Positions 16,914-25,065 of a DNA stretch of 64,000 bases are shown one piece after another. The position numbers and the translations under genes were made by a program. Position 1 is the stretch's first letter; each line of letters opens with the position of its first letter. The stretch is from Paenibacillus chondroitinus NBRC 15376. GTDB lineage: Bacteria > Bacillota > Bacilli > Paenibacillales > NBRC-103111. The notes under the pieces were generated by a model. It searched no databases, had not been told where the DNA came from, and saw only the letters and a program-made list of their open reading frames with translations. Location: contig NZ_BILW01000022.1 in NCBI RefSeq assembly GCF_004000765.1, forward strand, positions 1 through 64,000, in the 5' to 3' direction.

Positions 16914-17095
16914 CTTCCGTCGGGAATGAGATAAAGTTCTTGTCATTTGGTTTTGACAAGAACTTTATCCCATAAAACAAAAAAGCCGCGATTTTCGCGG
17001 CACTTAATGAGATAATGTTCTTGTCACCCGACAGAATTTTATCGGACGACAAGAACTTGACCCGTTAAACGACAAGAACTTGTCCCCTTGTCCCC
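16914..17095. repeat. Intergenic repeat B (double-hairpin element), reference copy
   Basis: CCGTCGGGAATG is followed by a perfect 16-bp palindrome (GATAAAGTTCTTGTCA at 16930-16945 with its complement at 16954-16969). Next come an A-rich spacer and the hairpin GCCGCGA TTT TCGCGGC, then AATGAGATAATGTTCTTGTC and two more GACAAGAACTTG units. Copies at 63104-63200, 4436-4572 and a short one at 63866-63917 share the order of parts. Confidence 0.8.
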
Positions 17096-17337
17096 ATTGT
17101 TTCTCAACTCAGTCGCAAAAAAATCTTGGAGAAATAACCCAGTTCTGTGATTTTCAATCCTTTCCAATACCTGCATTCATTTATAAATAAGGAGTTTGCT
17201 GATATATGACATTGCTAATCGAACGTCAGTCTCCTCATTAATATTCCAAGCGCCATAGAAGATATTGAAGATTTGGAAGAAGCCTAGCCGATGCCGGACT
17301 TCACTTGCAGAAGCAATGACATCTGTATAAAATCCCC

Positions 17338-17373
17338 CTTATAAAGGAGCTGCCCGTCAGGCTCATTCCTTAT
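17338..17373. terminator. Hairpin after ldh
   Basis: ATAAAGGAGC TGCCC / AGGC TCATTCCTTAT forms an imperfect stem directly after the ldh stop codon (minus strand). It resembles the family C hairpins and is the only terminator candidate for the operon. Confidence 0.45.
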
Positions 17374-17377
17374 ATCT

Positions 17378-18292
17378 TCATACTTCGACAGATTGAATAA
17401 GTTCCTTCAGCTTCTGCGCCGACCGGTGAAGTTGCTCTCGTTCTGACTCCGAGAGCTCTAACTTGAGCACCTCGCGAACGCCGCTGCTATCCACGATGCA
17501 AGGGACGCCCAGATAGACATTCGATACCCCATGATAATCCTGAAGTAGCGTCGAGACATTAAGCACAGCGCCTTCGTCATGAAGAATTGCGGTACAGATG
17601 CGGTCGAGTGCGAGGGCGATCGCATAGTAGGTGGCCCCCTTTGCCGAAATGATCTCGTATGCGGCGTCCCTTGTGTTCGTGAAAATTCTCTCCTTCGTCT
17701 CTTCGTCGAACGGAATGCGGGTTCCGGCAATATTGGCCAGGCTCCACACCGGAAGCTCGGAATCGCCATGCTCGCCGATTATATGGGCGTGCACGCTGCG
17801 TGGGTCAATGCCCAGCTCTTCTCCGATCAGGTAACGGAAGCGCGAGCTGTCGAGCAGAGTGCCCGAACCTATGATCCGCTGAACGGGCCACTTTGATTTC
17901 CACCACGAGAAGTAACTCATGATGTCCACCGGGTTGGAAGCTATCAGCAGAATGCCGTCATGATTGTACTTGAGAACTTCTGTCATGATGCTCTCGAATA
18001 TGGCGACGTTCCTTTTCAACAGATCGATCCTCGTCTCACCTGGCTTCTGGGCAGCGCCTGCCGTAATGATAATAATGTCGGCATCGCGGCAATCCTCGTA
18101 TTCGCCCGCCCATACTTTCGTTCTCCCTAGGAAAGGAAGGCCATGATTCATATCGATGGCGTCGCCTTTTGCCTTGCCTTTGTTCGCGTCAATGAGCACC
18201 AGCTCATCCACTCGCTCCCTCAGCAACAGTGTGTACGCAGTCGTCGCGCCGACGGCTCCGACTCCAATGATCACAATCTTCGTTTTACTCAT
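17378..18292 (-). CDS. ldh: L-lactate dehydrogenase
   Basis: NAD-dependent interconversion of pyruvate and L-lactate in fermentation. The Rossmann glycine motif GVGAVG is at residues 9-14, and NAD selectivity is given by the Asp in VLIDANKGKAKG. GETRIDLLKRN carries the substrate-loop Arg, DSSRFR the second, and IIGEHGDSELPVWS the catalytic His of the active-site signature. The start at 18292 is set by ACGGAGGGCGATTCGG, giving 304 residues (family 310-320). It overlaps the end of the upstream channel gene by 8 bases, so both are one operon. The region is richer in GC than its surroundings. Confidence 0.94.
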   Translation of the reverse strand: MSKTKIVIIGVGAVGATTAYTLLLRERVDELVLIDANKGKAKGDAIDMNHGLPFLGRTKVWAGEYEDCRDADIIIITAGAAQKPGETRIDLLKRNVAIFESIMTEVLKYNHDGILLIASNPVDIMSYFSWWKSKWPVQRIIGSGTLLDSSRFRYLIGEELGIDPRSVHAHIIGEHGDSELPVWSLANIAGTRIPFDEETKERIFTNTRDAAYEIISAKGATYYAIALALDRICTAILHDEGAVLNVSTLLQDYHGVSNVYLGVPCIVDSSGVREVLKLELSESEREQLHRSAQKLKELIQSVEV

Positions 18293-19106
18293 CCGAATCG
18301 CCCTCCGTAAGTTTAGTAGTTGAATCGATTTCTTCAAAATAGGGTTTGTTCACATAGTAGTACATCACGCCCATCAGCACCGCACCGCCAATGATATTGC
18401 CCAAGGTGACCGGAATGAGATTATGAAGAACGCCGCCCATGGTTATTGTTCCGGGATGATGCAGCACCAGCGCGATCGCGAACGTACACATGTTGGCAAT
18501 GCTATGTTCGTAGCCGGAGATAAAGAAGCAGAACACGAAGAGAATCATGGCGAACATCTTCGCGCCGTCACCCTTGAGGGACAGGGGGATGAAGAAGGCA
18601 AGACAGACGAGCCAATTACAGAGGATGGCTCGGAAGAACAGCTCCACCATCGGCAAATTCATTTTCTTATCCACGACACTGAGCAGGAAACCGTTAACGG
18701 ACGACTCGGCGAATAGCCCGGTTGTGTAGATCATGAACGCGAAAAAGGCTGCGCCGATGATGTTACCGATGTATGTATATAGCCATAGCTTCAGCAAGGT
18801 ATTCCAACGAATTTTCCGTCTCAGAGCGGCGTACGTAAAGTAAAAGGTGTTGCCAGTGAACAAATCCCCTCCCCCGTAAGAGATAAGAATGATGGCCGCC
18901 CCGAAAGTTATTGCCGCCGTCGGATACGTGAGCGGAGAATTTCCCCCGTAGAAGAAGCTGCCCGTCTTGAATGCAACGATGACGCCAAACCCGATGAACA
19001 TGCTCGCGAGCGCGGAACGCGCGAAATACCGTAGACGACTCTGCTTGAATACCTTGAGCTTCTTCAAGGCAAGCTGTTCAACCTTCTCGAGAGCAGCAAT
19101 TTCCAT
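18285..19106 (-). CDS. Formate/nitrite transporter (FNT) family channel
   Basis: 273-residue membrane protein with six helices of the pentameric FNT fold, which conducts small monocarboxylates such as formate, nitrite or lactate. The family signature SGYEHSIANM (about residues 203-212) and the N-terminal ARSALASMFIGFGV (first helix) are clear; the pore His is within SGYEHS. Translational overlap with L-lactate dehydrogenase suggests that the physiological substrate here is lactate. The ATG lies behind AGAGGTGAGCG. Confidence 0.92.
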   Translation of the reverse strand: MEIAALEKVEQLALKKLKVFKQSRLRYFARSALASMFIGFGVIVAFKTGSFFYGGNSPLTYPTAAITFGAAIILISYGGGDLFTGNTFYFTYAALRRKIRWNTLLKLWLYTYIGNIIGAAFFAFMIYTTGLFAESSVNGFLLSVVDKKMNLPMVELFFRAILCNWLVCLAFFIPLSLKGDGAKMFAMILFVFCFFISGYEHSIANMCTFAIALVLHHPGTITMGGVLHNLIPVTLGNIIGGAVLMGVMYYYVNKPYFEEIDSTTKLTEGDSDE

Positions 19107-19443
19107 TTACGCTCACCTCTAAATTAATTTTATACAGTGCAACAATCCCTTTATACCAATAAAAGGTTTAAGTAGGATCTGTTAACTCTTCCTAATGACA
19201 GAATTAATGAATAATGTCAGGGTCTTGCTGTGATGTGTATCATAAATTAGGAGTTGGGGATTTAGTGGTTGTATATAAACCAGAAAAAGTCGAGATGGCC
19301 TCATTACTCCCTTTATTGGTTAGTGAATTTTTCCACATAGTGATTTGGAAAAATATTCTTGACCCGTCTATTTCAATTAGATAACAGTGACTTGACGCAT
19401 TTCCCTTTCGGCCTTTAATATAACAGCTGGCAGCACGCGTTTG

Positions 19444-19461
19444 ATGTGACATAAATCACAT
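19444..19461. promoter_or_regulatory. Crp/Fnr-type operator
   Basis: ATGTGACATAAATCACAT is a full match to the TGTGA-N6-TCACA dyad bound by Fnr and Crp proteins. It is 338 bases upstream of the FNT-ldh operon, far for direct activation. In Bacillus, lactate fermentation genes are controlled by Fnr or Rex. The only Crp/Fnr regulator in the window is at 44563, and nothing links it directly to this site. Confidence 0.6.
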
Positions 19462-19492
19462 GACAAATAATTCGTGCCCCGCCGAGAAGGAA

Positions 19493-19567
19493 ATGTAGAT
19501 CACATGTAGTATTTAATCACACTTATCCCCCCATTTTGGGATCTACATGTGATCTGGATCTACATGT
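19493..19567. repeat. Iterated ATCTACATGT dyads
   Basis: AGATCACATGTAG (19497-19509) is inverted as CTACATGTGATCT (19543-19555), and ATCTACATGT occurs twice in direct orientation (19541-19550 and 19558-19567), 17 bases apart. Spacing close to two helical turns suggests a cooperative protein-binding site, although a degenerate mobile element end is also possible. Confidence 0.5.
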
Positions 19568-19600
19568 TATATAAGATTCTGGCACCATCACTTATAAGAT

Positions 19601-19635
19601 AAAAAAGAGATCTCCTAACAGAGGTCTCTTTTTTT
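19601..19635. terminator. Bidirectional terminator
   Basis: AAAAAAGAGATCTC / GAGGTCTCTTTTTTT: an 8-9 bp stem with A-run on the left and T-run on the right. Confidence 0.75.
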
Positions 19636-19934
19636 CTTGAATCTTCTCACGGTATCACTAATATATTTTTAAGCTTCAGGATCTTGTAACCTAAGATACA
19701 TTTTCTATGAAGACATGATTATTGAATCCTAACTACTGTAGTCGGTCTTCGTATGGGATAAATTGCTTGCAACACTTCAATTATTCTCCCATCGGGGACT
19801 CGGAAAAAAACAAAATAAACAACTACTCATGGCTTATCCCTCCTTATCTTTAGATGGTTATTTTTCAACGCCCAATCAACCTCCATCCCTAATCCATATG
19901 ATTACATATCAATTGTGGAAAGGGAGATGCATTC

Positions 19935-21038
19935 ATGGGTTCTACTTTTTATCAGGCGTTTAAGCTGAAAAATCGAATTTGGCGGAGTATGTTGGGGAGA
20001 CCGGGAGTTACTGGTATTGGGGTCGGCTTCGCTGACCCGAACAAACCCGCGAAAGGTGCAGCTATTATTTTATATACCGATAAAAAAATGTCTTCGGCAA
20101 AAAAGTCCGGTTTGTATGAAGTAACAGGTAAATGGACCAAAGCATCATCCGTACCTTTCCGAGTCTACATGACGGGACAATTCAAGGAGTCTTCCGTCTC
20201 TCCGACTCAATCGGGGCCACGCGAGAGATGGCGTCCCATCCCGGGAGGTGTCAGTGTAGGAACTACGGTACCGACATCTGCGGGCGGAACCGGTGGACTA
20301 ATCGTCATTAAAAATAATACCCTTTTTATTTTGAGCAACGCTCATGTGCTCGTTCCTGATAACACAACTGAGTTCCATAATACGATTCAGCCTTCTCCGG
20401 CAGATGGCGGTCGAACCGCTGATCAGATCGGCAGAGCTTTTCAATTCGTGCCACGAAGAACGACTAGCGCAAATTTTCAAGATTCGGCCATTGCTGTCGC
20501 GAACTCAAACAGTTTGCTGAATCCAAGGTATTTGATTAATGATAGAGGCTCTCTGATCACGGTCCCTGGTCATTTGCTAAGTTATCAGGTAGGGATGACA
20601 TTCAAAAAAATGGGTAAAACAAGTGGCTTCGGAAGAGGCGTCGTAGAAGCGATCGGCGTGGAGCGAACGGTGACAGGCAATCTAGGTACGCTACTTTACC
20701 GTGACCAAACGGTTGTACGATTTACAGAAAATCGTTCCCTCCCAGGAGACTCCGGTTCCGTTTGGCTCAATGACAGCTCCGATCGACTGAATAACTATGC
20801 GGCAGCCGTCCATTTTGCCAGCCCTTCCGACGGAAGCAGATCCATCTGTTATCCGATAGAAAGAGCGATGAGAAGCTATGGAACATTGGTTGCTATTCCG
20901 GCAGGTAGTACAGGACGTTTCAAAGCCGGAGCCGTCGGAGGACGCGCACCAAGAAATAATTATGCTTATGTTCGTCCACTAACCCGGAAACAATTATCCC
21001 TCACTACTCCTGTCTTAAACGTTAGAAGGAAAAAATGA
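19935..21038 (+). CDS. Trypsin-like serine protease
   Basis: 367-residue protein with a chymotrypsin-fold catalytic domain. The triad can be placed: His137 in LSNAHVL, Asp183 in FQDSAIA and Ser273 in PGDSGSVW. The first 100 residues form an extra N-terminal domain (GVTGIGVGFADP), a pattern also seen in Nal1-like bacterial proteases. There is no signal peptide, so it is cytoplasmic or exported by another route. The start follows GAAAGGGAGATGCATTC. It is monocistronic. Confidence 0.8.
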   Translation: MGSTFYQAFKLKNRIWRSMLGRPGVTGIGVGFADPNKPAKGAAIILYTDKKMSSAKKSGLYEVTGKWTKASSVPFRVYMTGQFKESSVSPTQSGPRERWRPIPGGVSVGTTVPTSAGGTGGLIVIKNNTLFILSNAHVLVPDNTTEFHNTIQPSPADGGRTADQIGRAFQFVPRRTTSANFQDSAIAVANSNSLLNPRYLINDRGSLITVPGHLLSYQVGMTFKKMGKTSGFGRGVVEAIGVERTVTGNLGTLLYRDQTVVRFTENRSLPGDSGSVWLNDSSDRLNNYAAAVHFASPSDGSRSICYPIERAMRSYGTLVAIPAGSTGRFKAGAVGGRAPRNNYAYVRPLTRKQLSLTTPVLNVRRKK

Positions 21039-21092
21039 AAGGGCGCTCCCCTTACATCCCAGTATTCTGTCAAAAGATGACTTCTGTATTAA

Positions 21093-21550
21093 TCAGGAAT
21101 CATCTTTTTTTAAACGATTGGCCCTTTCCATCAACATATTTTGAACGGTCACTTTAAACAGTTCCATTAATCGATGTTTTTCATCAGCATACCTTAGACA
21201 ATCCTGAGGGTGCTCACGTAAATAGTCTCTAAAAAGCAAAGTCATTTGCTCAGAAAAACTACCGCCTTGTCTAACATGAATATGAGTTCTTCGAGTGCCC
21301 GGCAATTCTCTAAAATATCTCTTTGTTTTGTCTGGATTTTCATCGCGAAATACAAATCCAACGCTCTCAATCTTGGTCTTATAGCTTGCTACGTCATCGT
21401 AATTTAGAACAGATATTTGGATATCAATGATTGGTTTTGCATCCAGACATTCAATCGATGTAGAACCTACATGATCAATACGAATTGCCAAATCACCTAA
21501 TGAACTTCTCAATGTTAAAGCAATGTCATTGAACAGATTATTAATCCTAG
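21093..21550 (-). pseudogene. GrpB-family protein lacking its N-terminus
   Basis: GrpB proteins belong to the nucleotidyltransferase fold. The key motif IDHVGSTSI followed by AKPIIDIQISV is intact, as are the downstream YFRELPG.RRTHIHV and FRDYLREHP..C..YA segments. The normal 25-30 residue N-terminus ending in W..F is missing: the frame starts with INNLFNDIALTLRSS after unrelated sequence, and no ATG or ribosome binding site exists. A TTG at 21512 could start a 139-residue product. I read it as 5'-truncated. Confidence 0.7.
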
Positions 21551-21720
21551 ATGAAAAACAGATTAGATTTATTCTGAAAATTTTTGAATAGATAGAAAGC
21601 GACCGCTAAAATTGTGCTACAGTCCTCGGGTTCAACATTTCTGATTTGCAAAAGCTCTTCCTCCTAGTCAGGATAGATAAAAATAATAATACCATTATTG
21701 GAACTGTGTTTTCTTATAGC

Positions 21721-21818
21721 AAAGTCATTAGTAAAATGCGATCATTATTTCAATCCATGAACCTATACCACTTCCCGAATTACGGGACACAATGGTGAAT
21801 GGATTCCTGAAAAGTGGT
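21721..21818. repeat. Intergenic repeat A, copy 2 (about 98 bp)
   Basis: Counterpart of 4287-4382, in the same orientation, with scattered substitutions. Both copies share the internal nested palindrome AATCCAT...CCCG/CGGG...ATGGATT. The copies are 17 kb apart, and each stands beside a decayed gene. Confidence 0.75.
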
Positions 21819-21862
21819 ACGCCCTGATAACCCTCAATAGCAATACACAACAAACAAAAAAG

Positions 21863-21904
21863 AGGCTATCCCCTAGTCATTTCCTGACTTTGTTGGGATA
21901 GCCT
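21863..21904 (-). terminator. Terminator of the acid phosphatase gene
   Basis: AGGCTATCCC / GGGATAGCCT, a 10-bp perfect stem just after the stop codon on the minus strand, with T/A-rich flanks (AAACAAAAAAG). Confidence 0.8.
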
Positions 21905-21914
21905 TTGTTTAACG

Positions 21915-22928
21915 TTATTTTATCTTGTTCCTCCATATACCTTGAATGGCAGATGCATCCGCGGTAGCCCCCATATATGGCAGATGATATAAATCTTCTA
22001 CTGTTCGCAAAACATTTACATGCGTTATTTTCTGATCGTAAGTTACAGGTTTGACCATCGCTCCAACAAAGATCGTCGGGATATGATTATCTCTCGAAGA
22101 ATCATCCTCATCCCACGTAAGTATAAGCAAGCTATTATGGCTTTGTGCCCAAGTGACATAAGGACCGATATGGGTTTTCAGCCAATTATCTGCGGATAGA
22201 ATTGTTCCATCGTGCATATCATTATCCAAATTCGGGATGACGAAAGAAACTGTAGGGAGTTTGCTATAATCAGTTGGAAATTGAGAGAACGGTAAGTTAC
22301 TTTCTTTCGTAACATTAGAGAAACTCACCCAAGGGCTATGTTTTCGACCGTATTGATGATTGGTACAAGCAGTAGAACCAATCCCAGGTAAATCTTCCGA
22401 ATATCCAGAAAATGAAAGGCCAGCTTGAACCAGCTCGCTCGCCAGATTTGGAGTTTTAAACAAATGCCCGCAAGAGTCGTCTTTAACGCCCTGATCAGAG
22501 CCAGAGAACAGAACAAAATAATTTGGCTGACTCGGGTGGGCAACGGCATAGGAATGCGTAAAAAACGCACCTTGCTTGGTCAATGCATTGATGTAGGGAG
22601 CAGCTCGATTCCCAATTAATGTCTCATATGAGTGATTTTCTTCTACAACAATGACGACATGATCAGGTCGTGTCCCTTCATCAGCCGGGATAGTAACCTT
22701 TTGTTGCCCAGGAACTGTTGCTGCCGAACTGCTCGGTGCAGGTGTTTGCCTAGAAGTGACCATCTCTGATTGAAGTGGATGGTTTGAGCTAATTGGAGCA
22801 CTTGATTGTGAAACGATAGAAGTAGCACCTGGAGACGGCTTCATTATCACTTGTTGACTTTGATCCATATTGGTGCAAGCTGTCAGTACCAAAATAAAAA
22901 TAGATATGACCGCAACAGATGCTTTCAT
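21915..22928 (-). CDS. Phosphoesterase-family acid phosphatase lipoprotein
   Basis: Lipoprotein with lipobox LTAC (Cys about residue 18), a Ser/Pro-rich linker to about residue 80, and a phosphoesterase domain of the AcpA/phospholipase C superfamily. The metal and nucleophile motifs are HVVIVVEENHSYE (about 90-102), AVAHPSQPNYFVLFSG (about 127-142) and LILTWDEDDSSRDNHIPTIF (about 265-284, Asp, Asp and His ligands). It probably releases phosphate from organic esters outside the cell. I start at ATG 22928 behind CAGGAAAATAAGTGT. Confidence 0.85.
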   Translation of the reverse strand: MKASVAVISIFILVLTACTNMDQSQQVIMKPSPGATSIVSQSSAPISSNHPLQSEMVTSRQTPAPSSSAATVPGQQKVTIPADEGTRPDHVVIVVEENHSYETLIGNRAAPYINALTKQGAFFTHSYAVAHPSQPNYFVLFSGSDQGVKDDSCGHLFKTPNLASELVQAGLSFSGYSEDLPGIGSTACTNHQYGRKHSPWVSFSNVTKESNLPFSQFPTDYSKLPTVSFVIPNLDNDMHDGTILSADNWLKTHIGPYVTWAQSHNSLLILTWDEDDSSRDNHIPTIFVGAMVKPVTYDQKITHVNVLRTVEDLYHLPYMGATADASAIQGIWRNKIK

Positions 22929-23256
22929 ACACTTATTTTCCTGTGCCAAACTTTCGTTCGCACAAATTCATTTCCATGAATCATCGTCATCATCCTTTAA
23001 TTATTTTAATTGCACATTATCATGCATTTAAAATAACTTTAAAACATGAAGATGAGAAAAATATGAGAATAAGATTAGCGGCTACTCTTTGTGCCTGCTT
23101 CATTTTTGTTCAACATACGTAGAATCTCTAATAAGATCACATTTAAACTGAACCACGTACCTCCAAATGTGCCGCCGAACAAGAAAAAAACCCGCAGCAT
23201 GATGCATGCCGCAGGTCTCTACCTCGTATTACTTTAGATCGTTCCCTGCCGAAGTC
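22929..23256. other. Intergenic stretch with one terminator
   Basis: No gene is visible apart from the terminator hairpin at 23191-23215 belonging to the small gene that follows on the minus strand. Confidence 0.4.
23184..23216 (-). terminator. Rho-independent terminator of the 61-residue gene
   Basis: On the minus strand CCTGCGGCATG / CATGCTGCGGG forms an 11-bp stem with one G-T pair, followed by TTTTTTTC. Confidence 0.8.
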
Positions 23257-23442
23257 TTAGGAATTGACATCCGTATCAATGATTTCATTCAGTTCTGAAC
23301 TATGTTCGTTTGCGGCTGCAATAATTTCTTGATCGACCTTATTACTTCCTTGAATTTGCTCCGCGGCTTGGGCTTGATTGTTCAGTTGCTTAACAATTTG
23401 TCCTGTGCCATGAGCTCCTTGATGTCCTCTACTGGAAGTCAT
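23257..23442 (-). CDS. Small Gln/Asn-rich protein, possibly spore-associated
   Basis: 61-residue protein with a Gly/His-rich start (SSRGHQGAHGTGQ) and an amphipathic helix (IVKQLNNQAQAAEQIQ). It has no Cys and no membrane segment. The start is behind TTGGAGGATATATACA and a terminator follows the gene, so it is a real transcription unit. Composition and position near Tlp suggest a small spore protein, but it matches no SASP family I know. Confidence 0.65.
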   Translation of the reverse strand: MTSSRGHQGAHGTGQIVKQLNNQAQAAEQIQGSNKVDQEIIAAANEHSSELNEIIDTDVNS

Positions 23443-23589
23443 TGTATATATCCTCCAAATTCGAAAGTTTATCTTTCTACTATATTATGATGTTATTATC
23501 CATCATTATTTCGCATAGAGTCTCATGCAATTGCACAATCAACACCATCAGATCAAGCTATTGTTAATTAAATGGTACGCTGAAATGTT

Positions 23590-23721
23590 TTAAGAATCAC
23601 CTGGTTGATCGTGTGTATTATTTTGTGCAGACTGGTCAGGCGATTTTCGAGTTCGAGATTGCAGTTTCTTATCAATGGATCGTTGAGATTTGGTTATCTT
23701 AGTTTTAGTTTTATGCGACAT
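23590..23721 (-). CDS. 43-residue basic mini protein
   Basis: ATG after a textbook ribosome binding site (AAAGGAGGTAATCTCA). The product is rich in Lys, Arg, Ser and Gln (start MSHKTKTKITKSQRS, end DQPGDS), has no hydrophobic core and is predicted disordered. It resembles the mini proteins at 23842 and 11261 in size and composition. A role in spores, by binding DNA or packing the core, is inference from the neighbourhood only. Confidence 0.6.
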   Translation of the reverse strand: MSHKTKTKITKSQRSIDKKLQSRTRKSPDQSAQNNTHDQPGDS

Positions 23722-23841
23722 TGAGATTACCTCCTTTCTATCTTGATGAAATAAACTTAAAACATTTAGCCTGTTCTGTGGGAAAGTATCCTCAGGCTTT
23801 TTAAGGGCTTTATATGTGAACTATTTTGTTAACTAACCACC

Positions 23842-23934
23842 TTAATTAATATTTGCCTGATCAATTTTACCCTTTTGATTTGGTTTTTGGTTTTTTTGCT
23901 TTTCAGATTTCACACTTTTCTTTTGATTAGTCAT
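23842..23934 (-). CDS. 30-residue Lys/Gln-rich mini protein
   Basis: ATG behind AAAGGGGGTGCTAAAGTT. The product (MTNQKKSVKSEKQKNQ..., ending QANIN) is one-third Lys and has no hydrophobic segment. It lies 120 bases upstream of the 43-residue mini gene on the same strand. Very short for a gene, but the strong start signal and the similar neighbours support it. Confidence 0.55.
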   Translation of the reverse strand: MTNQKKSVKSEKQKNQKPNQKGKIDQANIN

Positions 23935-24325
23935 AACTTTAGCACCCCCTTTGAGTAATGATTTGAAAACATATATATTGTACTCACTTAAGAAGCAGTA
24001 TAAGCATACACATTGTGCCAATCACTTAGTTTGTAGGCGAAATTAAATAATAATTTCATACTGGGAACTAAAGCTTTTCAAATGAGATTATTCTTACATA
24101 CTCATCCCTTAATCTCCACAAAATAAAGCACATTGATAAAAGGAATGATTTTATCCCATGGCAAATATCGGCAGCCTTCACTATCCCGAGGATACTACCC
24201 TGCTTTACTGTTCCAGGTCGTCTGGCCTTCAGTCGTCGTTTTTTTGTTCGAATGAATAATCTGATTGATTATTTGGAATCGTATAACAGGATGTTAATCT
24301 ATCGCAACAAAGGGAGGGAACTATT
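23935..24325. other. Divergent promoter region between the mini genes and tlp
   Basis: A 391-base stretch without a gene. It must hold the promoters of the minus-strand mini gene and of tlp. TGAATA (about 24255) and CGTATAA (about 24279) in front of tlp weakly resemble a forespore sigma-G promoter, but the match is too loose to annotate separately. Confidence 0.35.
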
Positions 24326-24547
24326 ATGGCTAAGCCAGACAATCGCGAAGATAACCCAGCCCGTATTCAGAATGCCATCGATAATACAATGGCCAATCTA
24401 AACGAAGCTGAGGAATATTTAGATGAACATGCGGATGAAATTTCTGCTGTAGACAAAGAGAGCATCGAATCCAAAAATGCTCGCCGCAAAGAGAGCATCA
24501 ATGGATTTATCGCAGAGAAACAAGACGAATCCAACGCACAAAAATAA
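24326..24547 (+). CDS. tlp: Small acid-soluble spore protein Tlp
   Basis: 73-residue homologue of the Bacillus spore core protein Tlp. The start MAKPDNREDNPARIQ, the central INAIDNTMANLNEAEEYL-like helix and above all the motif IESKNARRKESINGF near residues 47-61 are characteristic. Tlp is made in the forespore under sigma-G and degraded on germination. Ribosome binding site AAAGGGAGGGAACTATT; terminator at 24570-24627. Confidence 0.93.
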   Translation: MAKPDNREDNPARIQNAIDNTMANLNEAEEYLDEHADEISAVDKESIESKNARRKESINGFIAEKQDESNAQK

Positions 24548-24569
24548 CAGATTTTCCACTTAATAAAAG

Positions 24570-24627
24570 CACCCTTTAGTCGAGATTCGGATAACGGTTT
24601 AACCGAAGTCTGCTATGGGGTGTTTTT
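24570..24627 (+). terminator. Terminator of tlp
   Basis: Nested stem CACCC / GGGTG outside and TTCGG / CCGAA inside, followed by TGTTTTTC. Confidence 0.65.
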
Positions 24628-24978
24628 CTATGCCCGTTAGTTGTTTAAAAATGGATGCCGTTTCTTCCTCCCCTGATTTCGTGAGAGGACAAAATTAGTA
24701 AAGAATGAGAACCAATTAAACAAGGAGCAGCAAGCCATTGGCTAACTGCTCCTTGTTGCATATTACTTTTCAATTCGATCTTCCCCTGGGTGTACAAGGC
24801 AACTTATTATGAAATCCTGCGAATAGACGAGCTTGAGTGAGAAATTTAAATCATAACGAGGGAGCATCCAAATTACCAGTTAAGATACCCATTGTTGCAA
24901 CTCCTTTAAATTAGATTGTACTCGGTGTTGACTCGAGAAAGTAATAACATGTTGAAGTGAAGTACTTTGACTAAACTG
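24628..24978. other. Intergenic stretch with one perfect hairpin
   Basis: No gene. ACAAGGAGCAG / CTGCTCCTTGT at 24720-24756 is a perfect 11-bp palindrome of the family C type with a 15-base loop. Confidence 0.5.
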
Positions 24979-25065
24979 TTAACGTGGTTTTGTGATGGCA
25001 CAAATGAAGCACTTATGTTTTTTGCCTTTTAGTTGCTGTACGTTATCACAATAGATGCATCTCAT
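24979..25065 (-). CDS. 28-residue zinc-finger-like peptide
   Basis: ATG behind AGAGGTGAACATC. The product begins MRCIYC and contains HKCFIC 14 residues later, giving two CxxC pairs separated by a basic linker (DNVQQLKGKKHK). This is the minimum layout of a zinc ribbon or knuckle, so it probably folds around one zinc ion. I know of no named family this short. The codon run is clean from start to stop. Confidence 0.55.
   Translation of the reverse strand: MRCIYCDNVQQLKGKKHKCFICAITKPR

Larger units (their letters stand above)
19107..19934. other. Long regulatory region between the channel operon and the protease gene
   Basis: An 828-base stretch without a gene. It contains a Crp/Fnr-type palindrome (19444-19461), a looser one near 19229 (TGTGATGTGTATCATA), an iterated ATCTACATGT element (19493-19567) and a bidirectional terminator (19601-19635). 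The rest shows nothing I can support. Confidence 0.5.
21551..21914. other. Intergenic stretch holding repeat A and a terminator
   Basis: Beyond the two annotated elements (21721-21818 and 21863-21904) I see no gene in this stretch. Confidence 0.4.

Noticed and set aside
17200-17340. Short coding-like tail (IPSAIEDIEDLEEA) downstream of ldh
   Set aside because: Too short and without start or partner to call a gene or a remnant.
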